Shown one piece after another: positions 49,193 to 57,336 of a stretch of DNA of 57,336 nucleotides. Made by a program: the position numbers and the translations under genes. Positions within the stretch are counted from its first letter, which is position 1. Every line of letters starts with the position of its first letter. The notes under the pieces were generated by a model that was not told where the DNA came from, made no database searches, and saw only the letters and a list, made by a program, of their open reading frames with translations. The DNA comes from CAUVKI01 sp963552605 (GTDB taxonomy: Bacteria; Bacillota; Clostridia; Tissierellales; Peptoniphilaceae), in NCBI GenBank assembly GCA_963552605.1, contig CAUVKI010000009.1, forward strand, positions 1-57,336. The letters are read 5' to 3'.

Positions 49193-50454
49193 TGTTCATT
49201 GATTTGGCTGAAATTACCGTTAAGGCGGGAAAGGGCGGAAACGGAGCGATAGCTTGGAGGAGAGAGAAATTTGAACCCTCGGGAGGACCTTACGGAGGCG
49301 ACGGAGGAAGAGGCGGAAGCGTGATAGTCCTTGCAGATGAAAATGTTCGCACCCTCCTTGATTTTCGTTACAAGAAAATGTATAAAGCTCCAAACGGAGA
49401 GGACGGCCGCACGAAAAAACAATTCGGAGCGGACGGAGAAGATATCGTGCTCAAAGTCCCGGTAGGCACTCTTATAAAAGATAAGGAGAGCGGCGGAGTT
49501 ATCTGCGATTTGAAAAGCAATGGGGAAAAGTTTATAATTGCAAAAGGAGGGAGAGGCGGCAGAGGAAATGCCAAATTCGCCACCCCAACCCGTCAAGCTC
49601 CAAATTTTGCGGAACCCGGCAAAAAGGGCGAGACCAGAGAGATCGTTTTTGAAATTAAGCTGCTTGCGGATATCGGGCTTATAGGATACCCTAATGTCGG
49701 AAAATCCACACTGCTTTCAGTTTTAAGCTCTGCCAGACCGAAAATCGCCAATTATCACTTTACCACGCTTTCTCCAAACTTGGGGGTCGTGAACGCCGGA
49801 GAGGGGAGATCTTTTCTGGTTGCCGATATACCGGGGCTTATAGAGGGAGCGAGCAGCGGAGTGGGGTTGGGTTTTAAATTTTTAAGGCACATTGAAAGAA
49901 CAAGGGTGCTTTGTCATATCATTGACGGTTCGGGAAGTGAGGGTAGAAATCCCGTCGAAGATTATTACAATATCAGAAGAGAGCTCGAGGAATATAATCT
50001 TTCTCTTTCCGAAAAACCGGAAATAATTCTGATAAACAAAATCGACATTCCAAGCTTCAAAGATTATGAAGAAGCCATAAAAAAAGAATTTGCGGACAGG
50101 GAATTATATTTTATTTCCGCAGCTTCAGGAAATGAAATTAAAAATCTCCCCTACAAGCTTTGGAATTTTCTGGAGAAAACCTCTTCCAACTATGAAACCT
50201 ACGATGAAGAGTATATTCCGATTGAAGTTGAAGAAGTTCGCATTTCAGTGGAAAAACGGGGAAAAGAATTTTTTATCGGGGGTTGGTTTGTGGAAAATCT
50301 TTTGGAGAGAACCAACTTTAACGATGAGAGTTCGATTAGATTTTTCCAAGAACAGCTAAGAAAAGAAGGAGTAACCGAGGAACTTGAAAGACTCGGCATT
50401 GCAGAGGGCGATGATGTCAATATCTTGGGTTATTCTTTCGAGTTTTCTTTTTAG
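49192..50454 (+). CDS. obg: GTPase Obg
   Basis: Essential GTPase of 420 residues, involved in 50S assembly and ppGpp signalling. The glycine-rich Obg fold covers residues 1-158 (MFIDLAEITVKAGKGGNGAI, then GGPYGGDGGRGGSVIVLADE). The G domain has GLIGYPNVGKSTLLSVLSSA near residue 162, VADIPGLIEGAS and ILINKIDI. The C-terminal OCT domain, found in Gram-positive Obg, is present from about residue 340. I chose the ATG overlapping the yebC stop. Confidence 0.96.
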   Translation: MFIDLAEITVKAGKGGNGAIAWRREKFEPSGGPYGGDGGRGGSVIVLADENVRTLLDFRYKKMYKAPNGEDGRTKKQFGADGEDIVLKVPVGTLIKDKESGGVICDLKSNGEKFIIAKGGRGGRGNAKFATPTRQAPNFAEPGKKGETREIVFEIKLLADIGLIGYPNVGKSTLLSVLSSARPKIANYHFTTLSPNLGVVNAGEGRSFLVADIPGLIEGASSGVGLGFKFLRHIERTRVLCHIIDGSGSEGRNPVEDYYNIRRELEEYNLSLSEKPEIILINKIDIPSFKDYEEAIKKEFADRELYFISAASGNEIKNLPYKLWNFLEKTSSNYETYDEEYIPIEVEEVRISVEKRGKEFFIGGWFVENLLERTNFNDESSIRFFQEQLRKEGVTEELERLGIAEGDDVNILGYSFEFSF

Positions 50455-50462
50455 GAGGTCAT

Positions 50463-50756
50463 ATGACAGGAAGAGAGCGTTCCGAATTAAAGAGCTTGGC
50501 ACAGCTTAAGCCCGTAACTCTTCAGCTCGGAAAAAACGGTATAAGCGATACATTTTTCAGACAGCTTCGCATAAATCTTGAAAGCGAGGAATTGGTCAAG
50601 ATAGGAATTTTGCAGAGTAATGACACTTCGCCCAGGGAATTATTTGAAATTCTTGAATCCGAGATAGAAAATTTGGAGTTTGTGTCCGCACTTGGAAGAA
50701 AACTTACGGTATATAGAATGTCCGAAAAAAATCCCGGCATATGCAGACGAAAATGA
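50463..50756 (+). CDS. yhbY: YhbY family RNA-binding protein
   Basis: CRM-domain protein of 97 residues: RSELKSLAQLKPVTLQLGKN at the start, then LESEELVKIGILQSN. YhbY/YqeI associates with pre-50S particles. The order obg-yhbY-nadD-yqeK-rsfS is typical of Firmicutes. TAGGAGGTCAT precedes the ATG; the stop overlaps the nadD start by 4 nt. Confidence 0.93.
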   Translation: MTGRERSELKSLAQLKPVTLQLGKNGISDTFFRQLRINLESEELVKIGILQSNDTSPRELFEILESEIENLEFVSALGRKLTVYRMSEKNPGICRRK

Positions 50757-51352
50757 AACTTGCAGTATTCGGAGGAAGCTTTAACCCCATACACATCGGT
50801 CATCTTCTTAACGCAAGTTTCGCCTCCGTTCAAGGCGGTATGGACAAGGTGATATTTATGCCGTCGGGAAAACACCCGTTTAAAGACGAAAAGATTTTTG
50901 CAGACGCCGCTGTCAGGTTGGAAATGATTGAGAAAGCCGTTTTCGGAGATGAAAGATTTTTGATTGAGGACTATGAACTCAAGAATGAGGGAATGATATA
51001 TACCTACGACACCATGCTTTACTTAAGGGAAAAATATCCCGAAGATGAGCTTTATTTCCTAATAGGCTCGGATTTGCTTTCGGAACTTCCCCTCTGGCAT
51101 AAGATAAGAGAACTTGCAAAGATAACGACTTTCCTTGTTGCCAATCGGCAAAGCTCCGACACGATGAGCATTGATGAGAGGAGAGAAGAGCTTTTAAAGA
51201 ATTTTGGAGTGAGGATTAAAGTGGTGAGTTTTCCATATATAACCGTTTCTTCCACGGAGATAAGAAATTTTGTGAAAGAGGGAAAGTCTATAAGATACTT
51301 GGTTCCCGATATTGTGCGTGAGATTATTGAGGAGAAAAGATTATATGTGTGA
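50753..51352 (+). CDS. nadD: nicotinate-nucleotide adenylyltransferase
   Basis: Enzyme of about 199 residues that converts nicotinate mononucleotide and ATP to deamido-NAD+. The nucleotidyltransferase motif is VFGGSFNPIHIGHLLNASFA near residue 5, and YLIGSDLLSELPLWHKIREL is the conserved central motif. ISSTEIR-type end is seen as VSSTEIRNFVKEGKS. The ATG overlapping the yhbY stop is preferred; one 12 nt earlier is also in frame, and neither has a strong SD. Confidence 0.95.
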   Translation: MKLAVFGGSFNPIHIGHLLNASFASVQGGMDKVIFMPSGKHPFKDEKIFADAAVRLEMIEKAVFGDERFLIEDYELKNEGMIYTYDTMLYLREKYPEDELYFLIGSDLLSELPLWHKIRELAKITTFLVANRQSSDTMSIDERREELLKNFGVRIKVVSFPYITVSSTEIRNFVKEGKSIRYLVPDIVREIIEEKRLYV

Positions 51353-51917
51353 AAAATTTTATTCCGAAATAGAAAAAAATATCGGCTCAAGTCGTTTTGA
51401 GCATTGTAAAAGAACCGCCGAATACGCAAAATTCTTGGCGAAAATCCACGGTGCAAACCCCGATAAGGCTTTTGTTGCGGGAATTTTCCACGATTGCGGC
51501 AAATGGCAGGATAAAGATCGTCTTTATGAAGAAGTCTTTAAGCACGAGGAACTTTCGGAGTTTTGGGGAAGAAAGTCAAGTCTTGTGCTGCATACATTTT
51601 TCGGAGCGATACTCGCTGAAAAAAGATACGGAGTGAGCGACCCTGAAATCCTTTCCGCCATAAGATACCACGCAACGGGCAGAGAGGATATGACCTTGCT
51701 TGAAAAAATTGTCTATGCGGCGGATACCTTTGAGCCGGGAAGAACCTATGAGGGTGTGGACAAGCTTAGAGAAATTGCCGAGAGAGATCTTGACAGGGCG
51801 GTGCTTGAGGGATTTGCTTTTACGATTGAGAGCCTTGTGAAAAAGAGGGTCTATGTAGATCCTCGCACATTTGAGGCATACAACTATATGATGAAAACGA
51901 AAGGGGAAAATTGGTGA
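51345..51917 (+). CDS. yqeK: HD-domain phosphohydrolase YqeK
   Basis: HD-domain protein of 190 residues; relatives hydrolyse diadenosine tetraphosphate (Ap4A) symmetrically. FEHCKRTAEYAKFLAKIHGA carries the first His, AGIFHDCGKWQDKDRLYEEV is the HD motif, and IRYHATGREDMTLLEKIVYA with AADTFEPGR complete the metal site. The inner ATG overlapping nadD by 8 nt is chosen. The stop overlaps the rsfS start. Confidence 0.92.
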   Translation: MCEKFYSEIEKNIGSSRFEHCKRTAEYAKFLAKIHGANPDKAFVAGIFHDCGKWQDKDRLYEEVFKHEELSEFWGRKSSLVLHTFFGAILAEKRYGVSDPEILSAIRYHATGREDMTLLEKIVYAADTFEPGRTYEGVDKLREIAERDLDRAVLEGFAFTIESLVKKRVYVDPRTFEAYNYMMKTKGENW

Positions 51918-52237
51918 CCAGAGAAGAAATTATAAAAAAAGCTTTAGATGCAAAACAAGCGGAGGATATTATAGAACTGGATATAGGGGAAAGAACTTCC
52001 GTTGCGGACACCTTTATCATTGCGAGTGCGAATAATTATCCGCAGATTGATGCTATGAAAGACGAAGTTGATTCAAAGATGTCCAAAGAGGGTTTCAATG
52101 CAATCGCCATTGAGGGTTCTTCAAAATCAGGGTGGGTGATTTTGGATTATGGCGACATAGTGGTTCATATTTTTGATAAGGAAAAGAGAAATTTTTATAA
52201 TCTTGAGAGATTATGGGAAAATAAGGAGGAACAATGA
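51914..52237 (+). CDS. rsfS: ribosomal silencing factor RsfS
   Basis: Protein of 107 residues that binds L14 and keeps subunits apart when nutrients run out. LDIGERTSVADTFIIASANN and EGSSKSGWVILDYGDIVVHI, then FDKEKRNFYNLERLW are diagnostic. A GTG start with AAGGGG 7 nt upstream, overlapping the yqeK stop, is preferred over a TTG 3 nt earlier. Confidence 0.95.
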   Translation: MTREEIIKKALDAKQAEDIIELDIGERTSVADTFIIASANNYPQIDAMKDEVDSKMSKEGFNAIAIEGSSKSGWVILDYGDIVVHIFDKEKRNFYNLERLWENKEEQ

Positions 52238-52608
52238 TGTTTATAGAGACGGTCAATGCACCCAAGGCAATCGGAGCATATTCACAAGGCGTAAAAAAGG
52301 GGAATATGGTTTTTACTTCGGGTCAGCTTCCCATAGACCCTGCAAGCGGAGAGTTAATCTCGGGAGATATTGTGAGAGCGGTTAAGGTATCTTTGGAAAA
52401 TGTGCTTGCGATTGTTGAAGAAGCCGGAGGAAAAAAGACGGATATTGTGAAAGTAACGGTGTTCGTTTCCGATATTTCCAAGTTTCCTCAAATCAATGAA
52501 GAATACGGAAAGTTTTTCGGGGAGCATAAGCCCGCTCGCTCTTTGGTGGAGGTTGCAAAACTTCCCAAGGGCGGAGAGATAGAGATTGAGGCCGTAGCCG
52601 TGATTTAG
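52234..52608 (+). CDS. ridA: RidA family protein (enamine/imine deaminase)
   Basis: Protein of 124 residues that speeds hydrolysis of reactive 2-aminoacrylate and related enamines. ETVNAPKAIGAYSQGVKKGN at the start, FTSGQLPIDPASGELISGDI in the middle and RSLVEVAKLPKGGEIEIEAV at the end, with the catalytic Arg in ARSLVEV. Two ATGs in tandem overlap the rsfS stop; the second is better spaced from GGAGG. It closes the housekeeping operon. Confidence 0.93.
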   Translation: MMFIETVNAPKAIGAYSQGVKKGNMVFTSGQLPIDPASGELISGDIVRAVKVSLENVLAIVEEAGGKKTDIVKVTVFVSDISKFPQINEEYGKFFGEHKPARSLVEVAKLPKGGEIEIEAVAVI

Positions 52609-52611
52609 TAT

Positions 52612-52698
52612 AAAGAGGCTGTTGCATTTTAAGAGTTTTACACAAGCTTTATTGAGACATTCTGCTTGTGCACAATCTCTATTTGCAACAGCCTCTTT
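52612..52698 (+). terminator. long inverted repeat after ridA: terminator or small mobile-element remnant
   Basis: AAAGAGGCTGTTGCA (52612-52626) and TGCAACAGCCTCTTT (52684-52698) are perfect 15-bp inverted repeats. Between them CACAAGC / GCTTGTG makes a second, inner stem. A T-rich run follows the right arm, so it can terminate ridA transcription. The 57-nt interior is unusually long for a terminator. Confidence 0.7.
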
Positions 52699-52731
52699 TG
52701 TTTTTTTAAGCGGAAAGGAGGTGATTTTAAA

Positions 52732-53712
52732 ATGAGTTGTAGAAAAACAGTAAATAATAGTATTTTAGATAAGGCATATCAGGGATATATGTTTTCAGGA
52801 AAAAAGGAAATAGAAAAACAAATTGTATATCATTTTGAAAATGAAACAGGAATTGGTGAAATGCTCTGTTTTAATCTATTGGATGGAATTGAGCTTACAT
52901 ATAATAATTTAAATATGGAAACATCTTACCAAGAAATTAAGCCGGTAAAAGGGATTTTACAAATCGATCATTGCTTAGAGGGCTGCTATGAATTTAAACT
53001 AAAAAATAATGAAAGAGCTTTTATTGGAAAGGGGGATTTAAGTATATTGGATTTAGGGAAAGTTCCGTTTGAAGATTCAAGGTTACCTATGAAGAAATAT
53101 ATTGGATTATCTTTATTTATAGATGTTGATACAGCTCAAAAATCAATAAACCGATATTTCCCATTTGGGAATATCGATTTATTGGGGATTAGAGATAGAT
53201 TATGTAAAGAAGAACCGGCATTGATTATTCGTTCCGGACAGGAAATAAATCATATCATAAGTGAATTGTATAAAGTGAATGAAAGAGTAAGAATACCATA
53301 TTCCATTATTAAAATTATAGAGCTGCTTATGTTTTTGACTTTGGTTGAGAGTATAGATTCTCGAAAGATAACTTCCTTTTCGGAACCGGTCTATGAAGCA
53401 ACTAGGGAATGTTATAAGGCTCTTATGGAAAATCCTTTTGAAAGATATTCTATTGAGGAATTATCAAGAAAATATGCAATATCTGAATCCAGTTTGAAAA
53501 GATGTTTTGTATATATAACGGGTAGTTCAATAGGGAGTTTTATTAAAAAAACAAGATTAGAAGCTGCTGCTAAATTATTAGTTGATAAACCCAATATGAA
53601 GATTGGAAAGATAGCGGAATTATCCGGATATATGAATCAAAGCAAATTTTCTTCTGCATTTAAAACTCATTTTGGAGAGAATCCACATCAATACCGCAAC
53701 CGTTTTATTTGA
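52732..53712 (+). CDS. AraC family transcriptional regulator
   Basis: Regulator of 326 residues. The C-terminal AraC DNA-binding domain has two helix-turn-helix units: YSIEELSRKYAISESSLKRC and MKIGKIAELSGYMNQSKFSS, ending FGENPHQYRNRF. The N-terminal ligand domain is of the type found next to siderophore/ECF-MATE modules, and its ligand is unknown. AAGGAGGTGAT lies 6 nt before the ATG; an in-frame frame upstream runs through the inverted repeat and is rejected. The base composition is clearly more AT-rich than in the ridA side. It probably controls the transporter genes downstream. Confidence 0.92.
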   Translation: MSCRKTVNNSILDKAYQGYMFSGKKEIEKQIVYHFENETGIGEMLCFNLLDGIELTYNNLNMETSYQEIKPVKGILQIDHCLEGCYEFKLKNNERAFIGKGDLSILDLGKVPFEDSRLPMKKYIGLSLFIDVDTAQKSINRYFPFGNIDLLGIRDRLCKEEPALIIRSGQEINHIISELYKVNERVRIPYSIIKIIELLMFLTLVESIDSRKITSFSEPVYEATRECYKALMENPFERYSIEELSRKYAISESSLKRCFVYITGSSIGSFIKKTRLEAAAKLLVDKPNMKIGKIAELSGYMNQSKFSSAFKTHFGENPHQYRNRFI

Positions 53713-53807
53713 CCTAAATGGAGCAAAAAAAGGTCTATTAGGTTGTATTTATTATATTCATTTCCTGATATCATACAAATGAAGTCGGGAGATGGCATTC
53801 GTTTGTT

Positions 53808-53832
53808 AGAGACCATCGGGGTCTCTTTTTTT
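53808..53832 (+). terminator. intrinsic terminator between the AraC gene and the ECF genes
   Basis: AGAGACC / GGTCTCT stem with a 5-nt loop and T7, about 95 nt after the AraC stop and 45 nt before the S-component gene. It may end the regulator transcript or act as an attenuator. Confidence 0.8.
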
Positions 53833-53876
53833 AATGAATGTCAGAAATTATACAACTAATTTTGGGAGGGATTCAA

Positions 53877-54479
53877 ATGGAAAAGAAAAAAATGACAGTG
53901 AAGGATATTGTTACGGTGGCTGTGATGATGGCACTTTTTTACGCATTATCCTTTGTAATCGGAATGGGAACAATAGCTTTTCCACTTCTTTATCTTTATG
54001 GAACTGCCGGAATTGAAATGTTCTTAGGTGCTATTTTTTATCTTGTTGCCGCAAACAGAATCAATAAGCATGGACTTTTATTCATATGGGTAATGATTTA
54101 TGCACTTATTACAGCAGCCATGGGATATGGATTTATGGTTCCGTATTTTGTGGCAGTAGCTGTTGTTTCTGAATTGACTATGGTAGGTAAAGATAGTTAT
54201 CTAAAGCCGGTAAGAAATATGATTGGATGGAGCGTTTATGGAATAGGAATGGTTTTAGGTATAGGAGTTCCTTGTTGGATTGCTTGGGAAAGCTATAAAG
54301 AACAAGCAATTGCAAGCGGTTTTGCCGATGCAACAGTAAAATTGCAATATGATATGGTTTCATCGCCATCATTGATGTTAGTTGGAGTAGTTATCACTGT
54401 TATACTTTCAGCTTTAGGTGTTTTGCTCTCACAGAAAATATTGAAAAAACATTTTGAAAAAGCGGGGATGCTGAAGTAG
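53877..54479 (+). CDS. MptD-family ECF transporter S component (putative)
   Basis: Membrane protein of 200 residues with five or six spans, of the MptD/Trep_Strep type: VKDIVTVAVMMALFYALSFV at the start, YLYGTAGIEMFLGAIFYLVA in the middle. It is the substrate-specificity subunit of the adjacent ECF-type transporter, substrate unknown. The ATG with GGAGGGA upstream is chosen. The stop is followed directly by the T-component ATG. Confidence 0.85.
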   Translation: MEKKKMTVKDIVTVAVMMALFYALSFVIGMGTIAFPLLYLYGTAGIEMFLGAIFYLVAANRINKHGLLFIWVMIYALITAAMGYGFMVPYFVAVAVVSELTMVGKDSYLKPVRNMIGWSVYGIGMVLGIGVPCWIAWESYKEQAIASGFADATVKLQYDMVSSPSLMLVGVVITVILSALGVLLSQKILKKHFEKAGMLK

Positions 54480-55172
54480 ATGTCAAAGAAAAGCGAGGAA
54501 AGATTAAATGACTTAAGTGGCACCGGCAGTGTTTTATTGACCATTCTCGCTTGTATGGTATCAATTTTCACAAAAAACTATTACATACATGCTCTGTTCG
54601 TGGTATGGCTCGCTATGCTGTTAGCATATTTCGGCTTTCCCAAACAGAGCTTGTTGTATGTGTTGATTTATGCTTTTGCGACATTTTGGTTAATAGAAAT
54701 AGTTCCAAAAGGAGTTTTATTTATCTCACCTATGCTACTCAGTATGATATATAAATTTATTGTTCCTATTATGGCTGCTTATCTTACATTCAAGATACCG
54801 TCAGGAAAGTTGATTGCTATTTGCCAGAAATTATCTATACCGCAAAGTATATTGCTTATTTTAGTCGTTATCATTAGATTTATACCAACCATTTCCGGTG
54901 AATTAAGTAATATCAAAGAAGCAATGAAAGTCAGAGGATTTATAGGGACAGGGAAGAAAAGTTTTTTTCACCCTTTAAGAACTATGGAGTATGTAGTTGT
55001 TCCACTTATTTTTCGCTCACTAAAAGTTGGAGATGAACTTGCTGCAGCTTCGATTGTTAGAGGAATTGAAAATCCGAAAAAGAAAGAGAGTTATTATAAA
55101 ACTAATATGACAAAGACAGATATAATTGTTTTAGCAGTTAGTATTTGTCTGCTTTTTGCAAGCATTATTTAA
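54480..55172 (+). CDS. ECF transporter transmembrane (T) component, CbiQ/EcfT family
   Basis: Protein of 230 residues with about five membrane spans. The coupling region is recognisable as MKVRGFIGTGKKSFFHPLRT (EcfT-type Ala-x-x-x-RG motif) and DELAAASIVRGIENP. It links the S component to the ATPase. It starts directly after the S-component stop and has no strong SD, so translation is probably coupled. Confidence 0.9.
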   Translation: MSKKSEERLNDLSGTGSVLLTILACMVSIFTKNYYIHALFVVWLAMLLAYFGFPKQSLLYVLIYAFATFWLIEIVPKGVLFISPMLLSMIYKFIVPIMAAYLTFKIPSGKLIAICQKLSIPQSILLILVVIIRFIPTISGELSNIKEAMKVRGFIGTGKKSFFHPLRTMEYVVVPLIFRSLKVGDELAAASIVRGIENPKKKESYYKTNMTKTDIIVLAVSICLLFASII

Positions 55173-55188
55173 TAGGAGTTGGAATGTT

Positions 55189-56688
55189 ATGGAAGAGAAA
55201 GTAAATATTTACGATGTCAGTTTTTCTTATCATAAGACCGAGCGACAATTAAGTGATATAAATCTGAAAATTTCACAAGGGGAGTGCATTGCTGTTATAG
55301 GCGGTTCAGGTTGTGGAAAATCTACTTTGACCAGAGTAATCAATGGTCTTATTCCGGCTTTTTTTTACGGAGAATTAAATGGAGATGTAATTATTGATGG
55401 AAAAAATATAAAAAAGTTGATGTCTTGGGAAATAGGAGCGATGGTTGGTAATGTTTTTCAAGATCCAAGAAGTCAGTTTTTTTCTAATGAAGTTGCCGGA
55501 GAAATTGCCTTTGGGTGCGAGAATTTAGGGCTTACTCATGAGGAAATTATAAAAAGAGTTTTTACAACAGCAAAAGAGATGGAGATTGAGGAGTTGCTAA
55601 ATAAAAGTATTTATACCTTATCTTATGGTATGAGACAAAAAGTTGCAATATGCTCAGCAAAGGCTATGGAACCGCAAATTTATGTTTTTGATGAACCATC
55701 TGCAAATCTTGATTTAAATGGAACTTATATCCTTTCTGAATTGATTAAAAAACTCAAAAAGGAAGGGAAAACGGTAATCATAGCAGAACATCGCTTATTC
55801 TATCTAAGTAATATTGTTGATAGGTATGTGTTGATGGAAAATGGGAAAATCATAAGGAATTATTCAACGGAAGAGATGAAAAGGCAAGATTTCAAAACGC
55901 TTAATGAAATGGGGCTTAGAACATTGAGTTTTCAAAACATTTCTATTCCACCAAAAGAAGAACAATATTCTACTCAATTCTATCCTATAAAAATTTCCAA
56001 CCTCTGTAAAAACTTTGGAAACAATGTCCTTTTTCAAGATTTGAGTTTTCAATATAACGGTTGTGAAATCATTGCATTGGTCGGTTCAAACGGCGTCGGG
56101 AAAAGCACTCTGGGGAAGATTATTGCAGGATTGATGAAAGAAACCTCCGGTAAAATTTTGTTTGATGGAATAGAGAAAAAATATAAAAAAAGAATCGGTA
56201 GGGTTTGGTATATTCCTCAAGATTTAGATTCCCAGCTATTTGGAGAGAATTTGGTTGATGAATTGACAACAGGCTTAAAAAATTCTGAAAGTAACAAAGA
56301 AAAAGCATTAGAGCTATTGAAAAAATTGGGTTTGTTTTTATTAAGGGATAAACATCCTGCAACCTTGTCGGGAGGACAGAAACAAAGATTGGTTTTGGGA
56401 GTTGCTATGATGCGAGATGTTCCTATGATTATTTTAGATGAACCAACTTCCGGATTAGACTTTGACAGCATGGAAAAGGTGCGCCTTTTGATACAAGAAC
56501 AACAAAAAAAAGGAATAAAATTCTTTATCATTTCACATGACATAGAGTTTATTGCAAGAACCTGTAATCGAATTTTAAAGATGGAGAATGGGAAAATAAC
56601 GGAAGATTATTATTTGAAAGATATGGATTCTCTACTAAGGTCTATGGAATATGAGGAGGAAATATACAGAAAGGACGGTAATCAATGA
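55189..56688 (+). CDS. double ABC ATPase of the ECF transporter
   Basis: Fused protein of 499 residues with two nucleotide-binding domains, standing in for EcfA1 and EcfA2. Domain 1: Walker A GGSGCGKST, Walker B IYVFDEPSANLDL, with a degenerate signature LSYGMRQK. Domain 2: Walker A GSNGVGKST near residue 305, signature LSGGQKQRLVLG, Walker B MIILDEPTSGLDFDS. The inner ATG fits the family start better than the in-frame start 33 nt earlier. The MATE gene start overlaps its stop by 4 nt. Confidence 0.92.
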   Translation: MEEKVNIYDVSFSYHKTERQLSDINLKISQGECIAVIGGSGCGKSTLTRVINGLIPAFFYGELNGDVIIDGKNIKKLMSWEIGAMVGNVFQDPRSQFFSNEVAGEIAFGCENLGLTHEEIIKRVFTTAKEMEIEELLNKSIYTLSYGMRQKVAICSAKAMEPQIYVFDEPSANLDLNGTYILSELIKKLKKEGKTVIIAEHRLFYLSNIVDRYVLMENGKIIRNYSTEEMKRQDFKTLNEMGLRTLSFQNISIPPKEEQYSTQFYPIKISNLCKNFGNNVLFQDLSFQYNGCEIIALVGSNGVGKSTLGKIIAGLMKETSGKILFDGIEKKYKKRIGRVWYIPQDLDSQLFGENLVDELTTGLKNSESNKEKALELLKKLGLFLLRDKHPATLSGGQKQRLVLGVAMMRDVPMIILDEPTSGLDFDSMEKVRLLIQEQQKKGIKFFIISHDIEFIARTCNRILKMENGKITEDYYLKDMDSLLRSMEYEEEIYRKDGNQ

Positions 56689-57336
56689 AACAGGATATGA
56701 AAGAACAACTATTAACAAAAAGACCGATAGATTTACTCTTTCAACTATCTGTTCCGGCAGTAATCGGAATGATTGTAATCGGTCTATATCCGTTAATGGA
56801 CGGGATTTTTTCAGGTAAAATCATAGGACAGACAGCAATGACCGCTTGCGGTGTTGCAATGCCCCTCACCTTTTTTAACAGCGGGGTTTCAACTCTGATT
56901 GGCGTGGGCTCAGCTTCCGTCCTATCACGAGCAATCGGAAAAGGGGATCAAAAAACCGCAGATAAAATTATGGGAAACTTAATATTTTGGGTTATATTGT
57001 TTTCAGCAATCATCACAATCGGAGGAATACTGCTTGCTCCACATTTTTTATCTATGGTCGGTGCGACAGGTGAAATCAAAGCCTATGGTATCAGATACCT
57101 TAGAGTGATTTTTATCGGTTCTCTATTTGTAAACTTTACACAGTCTGCAAATATGGTGATGCGTGGCGAAGGACTGATGAAAAAAGCTATGATGATTATG
57201 GGACTTGGTGCTTTGCTTAATATCATACTTGATCCAATCTTAATGACCGTTATGGGCAAATATGCCATTGAAGGTGCCGCCCTTGCCACTATCACAGCAC
57301 AATTCATTCAGGCAGTGATAACGCTTAATTATTTCT
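56685..57336 (+). CDS. MATE family efflux transporter, truncated by window end
   Basis: First 217 codons of a multidrug/toxin extrusion transporter. It starts MKQDMKEQLLTKRPIDLLFQ and continues with LYPLMDGIFSGKIIGQTAMT, GVGSASVLSRAIGKGDQKTA and NMVMRGEGLMKKAMMIMGLG, the usual MATE N-half landmarks. It uses Na+ or H+ to export cationic or other small molecules. Translationally coupled to the ATPase gene by an ATGA overlap. The C-terminal half lies outside the window. Confidence 0.93.
   Translation, partial: MKQDMKEQLLTKRPIDLLFQLSVPAVIGMIVIGLYPLMDGIFSGKIIGQTAMTACGVAMPLTFFNSGVSTLIGVGSASVLSRAIGKGDQKTADKIMGNLIFWVILFSAIITIGGILLAPHFLSMVGATGEIKAYGIRYLRVIFIGSLFVNFTQSANMVMRGEGLMKKAMMIMGLGALLNIILDPILMTVMGKYAIEGAALATITAQFIQAVITLNYF

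Noticed and set aside
49069..49596. 175-codon minus-strand frame across yebC and obg
   Set aside because: Antisense to two conserved genes, low-complexity Ser-rich product, no ribosome binding site.

Overview
The window looks like chromosome from a low-GC, anaerobic Gram-positive bacterium, most likely a member of the Tissierellia / Peptoniphilaceae-like Firmicutes. This is inferred from the Firmicute gene order of the S10-spc-alpha ribosomal cluster (zinc-type S14, and an L14e-like KOW gene beside infA), from the obg-yhbY-nadD-yqeK-rsfS order, and from oxygen-independent heme chemistry. No 16S rRNA gene or other decisive taxonomic marker is present, so the genus is left open.

Layout. 1-360: a broken ISAs1-like transposase. 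478-1803: rarA, convergent with a four-gene minus-strand operon (flavin reductase-like protein, histidine phosphatase, sirtuin, DUF1361 membrane protein; 4924-1806). 8471-5108: a PdaA-like lipoprotein deacetylase and PEP synthase, expressed from an extended -10 promoter. 22937-8552: the complete S10-spc-alpha cluster on the minus strand, from rpsJ to rplQ. It has a consensus-like promoter, an approximately 170-nt folded leader and a clear terminator. The gene map is missing from its usual place after adk. 28137-23379: four minus-strand genes of unknown role, including two paralogous alpha-helical proteins and a HutD/Ves-like protein. 29326-28211: a YabE-type cell-wall protein.

29480-35899 (plus strand): a folded non-coding region, a multidomain RNase H, then a five-gene operon for heme-type uptake (binding protein, permease, ATPase), a flavodoxin and a HutW/HmuW-like radical SAM enzyme. 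The operon has the composition expected for anaerobic heme import and ring opening that releases iron. 35933-37660: a frameshifted unknown gene and a zinc-ribbon membrane protein with an apparent ACG start. 37765-41364: pepT, sppA, an RDD protein and a lone CheW. 41405-43635: ABC gene debris beside a GntR-controlled ABC exporter. 43791-45109: small stress/redox genes.

45221-45786 is a five-gene tRNA operon (Gly, His, Lys, Leu, Arg), followed by a dense housekeeping block (hflX, yigZ, nadE, yebC, obg, yhbY, nadD, yqeK, rsfS, ridA). The last 4.6 kb is visibly more AT-rich: an AraC regulator, a complete ECF-type transporter and a MATE exporter that runs off the window. It looks like an acquired module. 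The most novel-looking parts are the paralogous four-gene cluster next to the ribosomal operon, the folded RNA upstream of the RNase H gene, and the structured S10 leader.
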